DNA from: Planctomycetota bacterium
GTDB taxonomy: Bacteria; Planctomycetota; Phycisphaerae; Phycisphaerales; UBA1924
Direction: 5' to 3'
Assembly (NCBI GenBank): GCA_013285505.1
Contig: CP053450.1
Span: 1,968,796 to 2,032,795 of the forward strand
DNA: 64,000 bases
Positions within the stretch are counted from its first letter, which is position 1; every line of letters starts with the position of its first letter. The position numbers were made by a program, and so were the translations under genes. The notes below the pieces were generated by a model. That model saw nothing but the letters and a program-made list of their open reading frames with translations, had not been told where the DNA came from and searched no databases. Positions 30,101-39,996 of the stretch are shown here, piece by piece.

Positions 30101-33100
30101 GGTCCGGGTGATCCCGCTCCTGAACGCCGACGCGACGGCGCTGGCGGCCAACATCGACGCGGTCTTCGAGGAGGACGCCTCGGTCGCGATCCCACCGGTG
30201 GTCCGCGTGGATGCCGAGGGTAACGCGTTGATCGTCAGGGCGACGACGTCGCAGATGAGGATCATCGAGCAGTTGGCCAACGACCTTGACCGGGCCACGG
30301 TCAGCAGCGCACGGCAGATGCGGATGATCCCGGTGGACCGATCCCGCGCCGACGCGGCCCTGATGGCCTCGACGCTGCAGCGTCTGCTGGAGCAGCAGGG
30401 TGGTGTCAAGGTCGAGATCATCTCGACCGAGGAACTGCTCGGCCAGCCGGCCCCGACGCCCGCACAGGAGACACCGGCGGGTGGGCAGCGTGGGAGCGAC
30501 GCCGGTAGCGATGGCGGAGGAGACGGGGCGGCCGGCGGTGGGGGAGGTGATGGATCGCAGCAGCATGCGGCCGGCGGGTTTCTGACGCTCCGAGCGCTGC
30601 TGGTGTCGATGGCGGTTGCCCAGCCGGAAGAGGCCACCGACTCGCAGGACGAGCCGGTGGTACGCATCGCGGTCGACCCTGTGAGCAACTCGCTGGTCGT
30701 CATCGGCTCGCCTCGGCTCACCGACCGGATCGCGGCCCTTGTCACGCAGCTGCAGGACCAGATGCCGACCGATCCGTCGTCGGTGCGGATCGTGACGCTG
30801 CCCGACAGCGCCGATGCGCAGGCGATTTCGCAGATCGTGACCCCAGACCGTGCGGCAGGTCGGGCGGGCCAGCCCGAACAACGCCGGCGGCTTCACGGGC
30901 TCTGTGGCGGTGCGGCCCGACCCGTCGGGCAGCGCAGTCATCGTGTGGGCCAATTCCATGGACTTCGAAGTTGTCGGGCCGCTGATCGCCTCAATCGCCA
31001 GCCTCGACGCGGACCTCTCGGTCACGGTCAAGAACTACCAACTGGAGAACATCCCCGCCGATCGTGCCCAGCGGGCCATCGCGGACCTCTTCACAACCAG
31101 CCCCCGCGGCAGGCAGGCACAACGCGTGCGCGGGTTCGATGTGACAATCGAGAACGCCCCGGGCCGCGCTGTCACAGCCTCGGTCGATCCGGACTCGGTC
31201 CGCGTGACCGCATCGCCGGGCGGCACGAGCATCCTGGTCTCCGCCCCGGCAGAGGCCCTCGACCTGATCGATTCGCTGATCGGCCTGCTCGATCAGAGCC
31301 CCGTCGCGGACCGTCTGGCGATCCGCCGCTATGCGCTCAAGAACGCGGAGGCGACGGACCTGAGCCGCACACTGCAGACAGCCTTCGATGCCCAGCGCCG
31401 GGGTGCGGCGGGAAACGACGGGGTTCAGGCGAGGTTCGTAGCGGATGATCGTACGAACTCGATGCTGGTCACCGCCTCGGCGCGGCAGCACGAGGAGATC
31501 GAGAGGCTGCTGACTAGCGCAGATGCGCCGCAAGCCGACGACGGCTTTGAGATGGCCATTATCCGGCTCGAGCAGGCCGATCCGCAGGCGACGCAGCGGA
31601 TCCTTGAGCAGGTCATTATCGGCAGAGACGAGGGCAAACGCGACCGCGTGCAGATCTCCGCCGAGCGAAACTCGAGTGTGCTCGTGGTCCGGGCCGAACC
31701 GGAGGACCTCGCCGAGATCCGCGGCATCGTTGCCGAACTCGACACGGTCGAGACCGCTGGCCTTCCGGTGCGGTCAATCAAGCTGGAGCGTGCAGACGCG
31801 GCCGAGGTCGCTCGCTCGCTGACCACCTTCTTCCGCGACCGCCAGCAGGCGATGCAGCGGGCGGGGCTCCGGACCAATCAGCAGGGCGTGGCGATCACCG
31901 GCGACCGACGCAGCGGCACGCTCATCGTCGCGGCCGGCGACACGGACTTCGAGCAGATCACCGAGCTCGCCAACCAGTATGACACCGACTCGGCCGCGAT
32001 CGCGGAGTTGAAGTTCGAGATTGTGCGGCTTGAGAACGCGCGGGTGGGGGACCTGGAGGACACGCTCCGCAACCTCGCGGGAGAGCTGCAGTACGAGAGG
32101 ATCTACGGCGGGCGGTTCCGCAACGAGCCCTCGCCTCAGGAGGACAAGCTGCTGCTGGAGTTCAACGAACGGCTCAACTCGGTCGTCGTGATGGGACAGG
32201 GCGAGACGATGGAGGTGATGAAGAACATCATCGCCAAGCTCGATGTGCCCTTCTCGGAGATGACGGCCCGCGTGGTCAAGGTGATGCCGATCAGCCAGGG
32301 CGACCCGCAGACCATCGCGACGGTGGTCGAGAACGCGATGGATTCCGGCGGCAACGACGATTATTGGTACTGGCCACCCCGCAGCGATCCGGACAAGGTG
32401 ACCATCGAGGTTGACGCCCGCAGCCGCGCGATCATCCTGGTTGGCCCCGGGGCCAAGGTCGAGCAGGCCGCGGCGTATGTCGAGCAGCTCGACACCGTCT
32501 CCGGCCGCCCCAACGCGGTGGTCAGTTCGATCCAGCTCCAGCACGCCGACGCCCAGCGGGCCGCCCAGAGCCTCGGCGCGTTCTTCCGACAGCGGGCCCG
32601 CGCCGAGGGCTCGCCGCCGGAGGCCGTGTCCGTGGTGGGTTCGCGCGACGGCAACCTGCTGTTCGTGACCGCCGACGAGGACAGCATGGAGCTGATCCGC
32701 ACGCTGGTGGCCGATCTCGACACGCCCGAGATCGGCGACGACCGCCAGATCGAGATTGTCTTCTTGCGCAACGGGACCGCGGCCAAGGTCTCGCAGGCGG
32801 TCCTCTCAATGTTCCCGCAGACCGGCCGCTCCGACGAGCGGGTGCTCGTCACGCCGCAGCCGGAGAACGAGTCGCTCGTGATCTCCGCGCCGCCGTCCCG
32901 GATGGAGAAGGTCCTCTCTCTGGTGGCCGAGCTCGATGCCGCGCCGCGCCCCGAGGACGTCAACATCGCGTCGATCCCGCTGAAGAACGCCCGGGCACTC
33001 GATGTCGCCGAATCACTGCGGCAGGCGCTCCCGTCGTCGATCAAGATCACCATCACCCCGGTGACCCGGTCCAACACGCTCCTGCTTACCGGATCGGACG

Positions 33101-36100
33101 AGACCATCGCCCTGGTGACCGAGCAGATTGAGGGCCTCGACATCGAGCCCAACACCGAGCTGCAGACCTTCAAGCGGATCAAGCTCGAGCACGTGCTGGC
33201 CAGCGATGTCCGGCTCACGCTGAGCACCCTGCTGCGCGATCTGCCGACCGGCGCGGGCGAACCGCAGCCCAAGGTGGACTATTCGCCCAACGAGAACACG
33301 ATCAGCGTGCTGGCGACGCCCGACCAGATGGCCCGGGTGCAGGAGATCATCCGCGAGCTGGACGTGCCCAGCGGCGAGAGCCGCCGGACGGAGTTTGTCC
33401 GGATGGAGTTCGCTGATGCCGTGCAGACCGCCGACGCCCTGAAGGTGTTCTACGGCCGCTTCGCCCAAGAGGCCAAGACCTTCGCCGCCCGCAACGTCTC
33501 CATCGTCGCCGACGAGGCAAGCAACTCGCTGGTCATCAGCGCTGAGGAGAGCGAGTGGGAGAGCATCCGGGCACTGCTCGAGAAGCTCGACACGCCTGAC
33601 TACGACACCTCGCGTCAACTTGTGGTGATCCCGCTCAAGCACGCGGACGCCGCGAGCGTTGCGCGCGCGCTCAACGAGGGTTTCCGGCAGTCGCTTCAGG
33701 ACGAACTGAACCGGGAGCGGGCCCGCCAGCAGCAGAACCAGCCCCGGAACAGCAACAACGACCCGCGGTCGGGCGATTTCTACGCCCCCCCCGTGCTGAT
33801 CGACGCCGCCGGCGTTCCCTCGGTGTCGGCCGAGGCGCAGACCAACTCGCTGATCGTCTCCGCCGGCCGCAAAGAGCTGGAGCGGATCGAGCGGATCGTC
33901 GAGCAACTCGACCTGCCCGAGTTCGTGAAGCTTCCGCAGCCGGTGGTGATCCCGATCGAGCGTGGCCGCGCCAGCGCCATCGCCGCGTCGATCTCGCAGA
34001 TGTTCGCGAGCATCTCCGGCAGCAACGGCCCGCGGTCGGCAAGGATCTTCGGCGACGACATCTCCAATACACTGGTTGTCCGCGCCGACGAGGACGACCT
34101 CGTCCAGATCTGGTCGCTGGTGCGGGAGCTGCAATCACAGAGCGAGGTGGCCATCGCCCCGCGGCTGATCCGTCTGGAGACCATCCCCGCGACGCGCCTC
34201 CGCCAACTCGTGCAGACCGCGTTCGCTCCGGTCGCCCAGCGGATGGGTGAGCCCTTCTCGGTCGACGTGGAGCGGAGCAGCAACGCCCTGGTGGTCTCGG
34301 CGTCGCCGAGCGTGTTTGAACAGGTTCGGGCGTTCGTCGCCGAGTTTGACACCCCGCCCGAGGACGACGGGGCGGATGGCCAGCCCGAGCGGGACGGTGC
34401 TGGCAATGGTGCTGCCGCGACGCCGGGGATGCAGATCGTGCCCGTGACCAACAACGCCCCCGAGGCGATCCGGGCGATGCTCGAGCAGATGGGTGTGACC
34501 CGCCCGGTCCCCGACGACCGGTTTGGCATCGTGTCGGAACCGGTGACGCTGGTGGAGATCGCCAATCAGGCGGCGATCGGTATCGTCGCCAACCCGAGGG
34601 ATGCGGAGGTCGTCGCGGGGCTCATCCGGGCGCTCGACGCCCAGCCCGGCGAGGTGTCGCAGGAGATGGCGGTGGTGCCTCTGAAGCTCGCGGCCGCGTC
34701 CAGCATCGTCGCGACGCTCCGGGAGATGCTCGATCCGGCGACGCAGGACGCCAAGACCGGCCCGGCCCAGGCGGTGCGCGAGCACGTTCGCCGGCTGCGG
34801 CTCAACCGCGGCTTCGGGCGGGGCGAGCTCTCGCTCGACCTGACCGAGCCGATCCGGCTCATTCCCGCGGCGGAAACCAACGCGGTGGTCGTCGGCTCGA
34901 CGCCGGCCAACGTCGCGGCGGCTCGTCGACCTGATCGGCACGCTCGACACGCTGCCGGTGGGCGACGCGGTGGTGGTCCGGATCTTCCCGCTCGAGAACG
35001 CGGCGGCGAACCGCATCAAGTCCATCATCGATCAGCTCTTTAGCGAGGGCGAGGGCGGCTCCGCCGCTTGCCGGGCACCACCCGCCGGGGCCTGCCCCCG
35101 ACGGCGACGGGTCAGGCGCTGGCCGGCGAGATCGCCGTGTCGGTCGACGACCGCACCAACGCCCTGCTCGTCGCGGGGCGTGAGGAGGCCGTCGCGCTGG
35201 TCGAGGTGCTCATCAGAGACCTCGACGCCGACACGGTCGGCAACTGGGTCGAGCCGGCGTTGCTGCCGCTCGAGCACGCCGATGCGCGCACGATTGCGGA
35301 CATCATCAACCGAGTCGTCATCCAGGGAACACGGACGACGCCCGAGGCCGACGGTCTGCAGCGGCAGGTTGCCAGGCTGCGGGTGCTCGCCTCCGGCGGC
35401 GACCCGACGGACCCAGCGGCACGGATCGAGTCGGACCTCTTCGTGCCGCTGGCGAGCCTCGTGGTGGAGGCCGAGCCCGAGACCAACACGCTGATCGTGG
35501 TCGGTACGCCGGCGAACATCGAGGTCGTCCGCGAGCTGGTCTCCTCGCTCGACGTGGAACTCGCCTCGGCCGGCAACGTCGTGCGGTTCTTTCCGCTCCG
35601 CTTTGCGGCGGCCGATCGGGTCGGCTCGGTGCTCAACGACGTGTTCAGCCAGCGTGAGGCGGCCGGTGTGCTGCGGCCGGAGGACCGGCTGATCGCCGCC
35701 CCGGACGCGCGGACCAACACGCTGATCGTCTCGACGAGCGCCCGCTCGTTCGAGATCATCGAGTCGCTGCTCACCTCGCTCGACGCGGAAAACAGCAACT
35801 TCACCGTCGGTCTGCACGTCCTGCCGGTGCCCGGGGCGGACGTCTCGGCGTTGGCTCGGAACCTGCAGCAGCTCATGACCGAGCGCATCGAATCGACCCG
35901 CCGCACCGGCGGGATCGATTCGCCGATGGACACCTTCAGCGTGCTGGCCGATCCGGCCAACAGCCTGCTCATTCTCGCGTGCAGCGAGGAGAACCTGCAG
36001 CTGGTCAAGGATCTTGTGAGCACCATCCAGGACGACGCCGGACTGATCTCGAGCGGCGGGCGGATGGAACTGATCGAGCTGCAGCACGCCCGCGCCGAAG

Positions 36101-38187
36101 AGATCGCCGGGTCGATCCGCGAGGTGTACGTCAACCGGGAGAACGAGCGTCGCGGGCAGAACACCGTCAGCGTGACCGCCGAGACCAGGCTCAACGCACT
36201 GATCGTGCGCGGCGGCGACGCCGACATCGATGCAATCAGGGAACTTGTGGCCCGGTTCGACAAGGGCGAGGTCCTCAGCGTGCAGGACGTCCGCCGGTTC
36301 GAGCTGACCTCGGCCAACGCGCTCGAGGTGGTCCGGCTGCTCGAAGGCGTGCTCGCGGGGCGTGGTCTCGCGGGTTCGACCGGCCAGGGCCGGGCCACCC
36401 GGCTCCGCTACCTGCGGCAGGAGGTGACCGACGCGCTGGGCAACCGGGTGCCCGGGGGTCTGACCGAGGCTGAGGTCGATGACTTCATCCGCGAACAGGT
36501 CCGCCTGACCGCCGACCTGCGCACCAACTCGGTGCTGGTCTCAGCACCGACGTCGATCGTGGACCTGATCGAGTCGATCCTGCTCGACCTTGACGGGTCG
36601 ACAGCCGGCTCCCGGGAGATCGAGACCTTCCGCCTGGTCAACGCCGACGCGCGGGCGATGGCCGAGGTGCTCCGGGATCTGTTCAACCTGCGTCTGCAGG
36701 GCGACACCCTGGTACTGATCCCGACCGGTCAGCGCGAGGACCCGGAGGATCCACAGTCGCCGCGGAGTTCTTCCAGCGTGACCGCGGTGCCCGATGAGCG
36801 GCAGGAGCTCTCGATCACGATTGATGCGCGCACAAACACCCTGCTCGTCTCGGGCACCGAGGAGTATCTAGAGCTGGTGCGCAAGGTCGTGATGGACCTC
36901 GACGTCATCGAGGCAAACGAGCGGGAGCAGTTTGTGTTCCATCTCAAGAACGCAAAGGCCAAGGAGCTCGAGACCACGCTGCAGAGCTACTTCGACACCG
37001 AGGCCACGACGATCCAGGCGGCGCTGGGTGGTGCAGGCGGTGTCGCCGGCTCGGTGTCACGGCAGCTCGAGCAGGAGGTCACGGTCGTCGGCGACGAGAA
37101 GAGCAACAAGCTGCTGATCTCGGCCTCGCCGCGGTACCTCAGCCAGGTCGAGCAGATCGTCACCGAGTTGGACGCGGCCCCGCCGCAGGTGGAGATCCAG
37201 GTGCTGCTGGCCGAGGTGACACTCGACGATGAGGACACCTGGGGCGCGGACATCACGGTCGGGGGCATGTCGGGTCTCGGCCCGGACGCCTACCAGCTCG
37301 GCTCGTTTGCCGCGGGCGGTGCGCTCTCGAGCGCGCTGGGCGCCGCCAACCTCTCGGTGTCGAGCGTGGACTTTGAGCTGATGGTCCGAGCGTTGGAGGT
37401 ACAGGGCAAGCTGGAGGTGCTGAGCCGCCCGTCGGTCACTGTCAAGAACAACGAAGCGGCCCGGATGCAGGTCGGTGAGAACATCGGTGTGCCGGGCGAC
37501 ACGACGTCGACCAACTCCGGCGTCACGACCGGTGTGACCTATCAGGACGTCGGCATCATCCTCGAGGTCACGCCAACGATCAACAAGGACGGCTTCGTGC
37601 AGTTGGATATCAAGCCGGAGATCTCCGCGCTCACCAGCCGCACGACGCAGGTCAGCGAGAACGTCCAGGCGCCGATCATCACGAGGCGTTCGGTGGACAC
37701 CACCGTGAGCGTGATGAACGGGCAGACCGTGGTGATCGGCGGCCTGATCCAGACGACGAAGGAGTCGCGGGAGTGGAAGGTGCCATTCGTCGGTGATATC
37801 CCAATTCTTGGGCTGCCGTTCCGTTCCTCCAAGGAGTCAAACGTCAAAACGGAGCTGCTCGTCATCCTGACGCCGCACATCATCCCCGGCGGACAGCCCG
37901 CGGTCGAACGCTACCGCACCCTCACCGACAAGGCGATCAACGGCCTCTCGGATCCGCAGCGGGTCATCGACGAGGTCGGGCCCGTGGACGGCAACCGGCA
38001 GGAGGCCCCTCCTCCGCTGGACGAGCAGTCGGACGCCTCTGTCGATTTCCTCAGCGCTCCGCGCATCAGGGCCACACCGGCTACCGTGGAGGGGAACACC
38101 AGGATCGAGGCGAGCGAGATCGATTGGACGGCCGTGACCCGGATCCAGGCCAAGCAAGCCGACAAGGCCGAGGAAGGCCGGAAATAG
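24177..38187 (+). CDS. gspD: Giant type II secretion secretin GspD with about 50 N-domain modules (three indels)
   Basis: Secretins form the multimeric outer-membrane gate of T2SS. After repair this gene encodes about 4,670 residues, roughly seven times a normal GspD. The order is: signal peptide (RAVFIAALVASAGSAASALA), acidic linker, N0 domain (IRFQFKDTPFELVLDFFARE, near 24380-24600), about 50 N1-type modules (24691-37180), then one secretin barrel (37186-37890). The barrel has EIQVLLAEVTLDDEDTWG, LSRPSVTVKNNEAARMQVGE, the conserved VPFVGDIPILGLPFR and ELLVILTPHII. A short C-terminal tail follows that might bind a pilotin. ATG 24177 follows AAAGGAG. Breaks lie at 30838-30845, 34918-34923 and 35060-35067; the reading of modules continues in register across each, and the first two are repaired by GCGC. 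Barrel and N0 are ordinary, so it should still gate secretion, at the end of a very long periplasmic stack. Confidence 0.93.
24691..37180 (+). repeat. Array of about 50 tandem secretin N1-type modules inside gspD
   Basis: Each module averages about 83 residues (250 bases). It begins with a strand such as VRxIPLKHADA, then a helix (SVARALNEGF-like), a variable loop, and then the strand-turn-strand hallmark xxADxxTNSLIVSA followed by a helix ending LVxxLDxP. Examples of the hallmark are ADRATNSLIVDA (about 28050), AEPRTNGLIVSA (about 29030), ADEASNSLVISA (about 33520) and ADLRTNSVLVSA (about 36520). I counted 50 by this hallmark, including the ones that cross the indels. The modules are strongly diverged from one another, so the array is old and is not an assembly collapse. 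Confidence 0.9.
26031..28370 (+). repeat. Five-module block duplicated within the gspD array
   Basis: Modules 8-12 (26031-27207) and 13-17 (27208-28370) match in order. Both blocks start with a module holding a DRA helix (DIRDRAIALLEQTN; TVRDRAMTIYNAQ). Two modules later come ERTARPVNIQAEAQTNTLIV and ERTKKPVDIQADAATNTLIV. Next are PPMPADRFGRPMPWL and PPMPYDSRGRPMPHL, then modules with SGALR-like loops. The period is about 390 residues. It shows that the array grew by copying groups of modules. Confidence 0.8.
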
Positions 38188-38196
38188 GACGAGTTC

Positions 38197-38703
38197 ATGC
38201 GAAGCCTCGGGTTGACAAACTGTCGCAACTGCGTGCTGGTGCCGGTGCTTCTGGCGGCGGTCATCGCCGTCGGCTGTGTCGCCGAGGGGCAGAACCGCAA
38301 GCCGATCGCGGTCCCCAACGACCTGCAGCCAAACCTCGTGACGATCGCGACCTATCCCTTGCTGGACAACGACAACAACGCCTACCCGGACACCATCCCC
38401 ATCGTGTTCTATCTGTGGGATAACCCCTACCCCCTCCCCATGTGGGCGGACGGCGACATGCGGTTCGAACTAAGGGACTCCGAGCAGCGGCTGATCGCCG
38501 AGTGGGACGTGTCCGCGAGCGTGCTGGATTCGAGCCGGAGGCGGGACCAGGTTGGCGCGTCGCACGTGCTGACGCTGGATATCCGGGACGCGACCACCGA
38601 CGTCCTGCCGGTGACCAAGGCCCGACTCTCGGCATTCTTCCTTGGCAAGGACGGTGCCGTCGCAAAGACGACCCGGCCGCTGGATATCCAGATCGGGGCC
38701 TAG
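38197..38703 (+). CDS. Small putative lipoprotein after gspD
   Basis: A 168-residue protein starting nine bases after the gspD stop, with AGGACGAG ahead of its ATG. The signal peptide VLVPVLLAAVIAVGC ends in a plausible lipobox (AVGC), so it should be lipidated and anchored in a membrane. The mature part is mainly beta (FELRDSEQRLIAEWDVSAS, SHVLTLDIRDATTDVLPVTK). The position suggests a service role for the secretin, such as a pilotin that carries it to the outer membrane, but I recognise no pilotin family. It also resembles no known enzyme. Confidence 0.7.
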   Translation: MRSLGLTNCRNCVLVPVLLAAVIAVGCVAEGQNRKPIAVPNDLQPNLVTIATYPLLDNDNNAYPDTIPIVFYLWDNPYPLPMWADGDMRFELRDSEQRLIAEWDVSASVLDSSRRRDQVGASHVLTLDIRDATTDVLPVTKARLSAFFLGKDGAVAKTTRPLDIQIGA

Positions 38704-38750
38704 CCGGCAGAAACAGGGCCCAGGCACCGTCCGGCGGCCCCTTTGCGCAA

Positions 38751-38790
38751 GTCTAACACACTTTTGACGCGCCGTTGAGCCCGGTTTGTT
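38751..38790 (+). promoter_or_regulatory. Putative Pho box upstream of pstS
   Basis: Four heptamers, GTCTAAC, TTTTGAC, CGTTGAG and GTTTGTT, start at 38751, 38762, 38773 and 38784, exactly 11 bases apart. This is the layout of PhoB/PhoP binding sites. A TACCCT box follows at 38811. Together with the pst genes downstream it suggests phosphate-starvation control. No phoB or phoR gene lies in the window. Confidence 0.5.
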
Positions 38791-38900
38791 AAGGCGTGCG
38801 GATCGCGAGATACCCTTCGGTACCGTCGCCGCGGTGCTCGGAAAGCACCCCGGTTGTCACGGATTTCTCGCCTCTCTGAACTCTGCAGGAGATCCCGCCG

Positions 38901-39863
38901 ATGCGCAGATTTCTCGCCACAGTGACCGGTCTTGTTGTTGCCGCGTCCGCCACCCTGTCGCACGCCCAGATCGACCCGGCGCTGCCGGAATACCGCCCGA
39001 CGCAGGGCGTGTTCGGCTCGCTCAAGAGCGTCGGTTCCGACACGCTCAACAACCTCATGACGCTCTGGACGCAGGAGTTCGTCACACACTACCCGAGCGT
39101 GAAGCCCGAGATCGAGGGCAAGGGCTCGTCCACCGCGCCGCCCGCGCTGATCGAGGGCCAGTCGCAGTTCGGCCCCATGAGCCGCGAGATGAAGTCGTCG
39201 GAGCTCGACAAGTTCGAGGACAAGTTCGGCTACAAGCCGACCGAGATCCGCACCGCGATCGACTGCCTCGCGGTGTACGTGCACCGCGACTGCCCGCTGG
39301 ACGAGCTCTCGATCCCCCAGCTCACTCGCGTGTTCTCCGTCGCCGGGCCGGACATGACCTGGGGTGACCTCGGCGTGAAGGACCCCGCCTACGCCAACAA
39401 GCCGGTCAACCTCTACGGGCGGAACTCCGCCTCGGGCACCTACGGCTACTTCAAGGACGTCGCGCTCGGCAAGAACGATTACAAGGCGACGGTCAAGGAA
39501 CAGCCCGGATCGTCCTCGGTGGTCCAGGGCGTCGCGACCGACCGTTTCGGCATGGGCTACTCCGGCATCGGCTACAAGACGGCCGACGTCAAGGTCCTGA
39601 GCGTCTCCTTCGAAGACGGCGACGAGGCCTTCCCGCCGGAGAGCGACTACGCCTACTCGGGTGACTATCCCCTCGCCCGCTTCCTCTACATCTACCTCAA
39701 CTACGACGAGCGAGAGGGCCTCGACCCCCTGCGGGCCGAGTTCCTCAAGCTGGTGTTCTCGCAGCAGGGGCAGGAAGTCGTCGTCAAGGACGGATATATC
39801 CCCGTCCCCGCAGCCATCGCCAAAGAGGACCTCGAGCTCGTCGGACTCGAACTCGGCAAGTGA
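38901..39863 (+). CDS. pstS: Phosphate ABC transporter substrate-binding protein PstS
   Basis: A 320-residue periplasmic phosphate-binding protein. It has a signal peptide (RRFLATVTGLVVAASATLSHA) and PBP-like folds with the phosphate-contact segments KSVGSDTLNNLM, IEGKGSSTAPPALIEGQSQF and GRNSASGTYGYFK. The C-terminus contains RFLYIYLNYDE and FLKLVFSQQGQEVVVKDGYI. AGGAG precedes the ATG. It is the first gene of pstSCAB. Confidence 0.95.
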   Translation: MRRFLATVTGLVVAASATLSHAQIDPALPEYRPTQGVFGSLKSVGSDTLNNLMTLWTQEFVTHYPSVKPEIEGKGSSTAPPALIEGQSQFGPMSREMKSSELDKFEDKFGYKPTEIRTAIDCLAVYVHRDCPLDELSIPQLTRVFSVAGPDMTWGDLGVKDPAYANKPVNLYGRNSASGTYGYFKDVALGKNDYKATVKEQPGSSSVVQGVATDRFGMGYSGIGYKTADVKVLSVSFEDGDEAFPPESDYAYSGDYPLARFLYIYLNYDEREGLDPLRAEFLKLVFSQQGQEVVVKDGYIPVPAAIAKEDLELVGLELGK

Positions 39864-39996
39864 GCCCGGTTGAATCCCTGGATTTGTTCCGGTCGGGCCG
39901 GGCAACGATGTCGTCCCAAGGGTCTACACTGCGGCCGTCGTCACGGCAGCCTCGTACATCGTCTCTTGAGCACCTCGTTGCCCGGTCCGCTCCCCG

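Noticed and set aside
24691..37180. The long module array as an assembly duplication
   Set aside because: The modules differ strongly at the DNA and protein level, so they cannot be recent copies made by an assembler.
24177..38187. Three separate secretin-like proteins instead of one
   Set aside because: Only the first piece has a signal peptide and N0, only the last has a barrel, and the module pattern continues in register across each break. The breaks look like the other GCGC indels.
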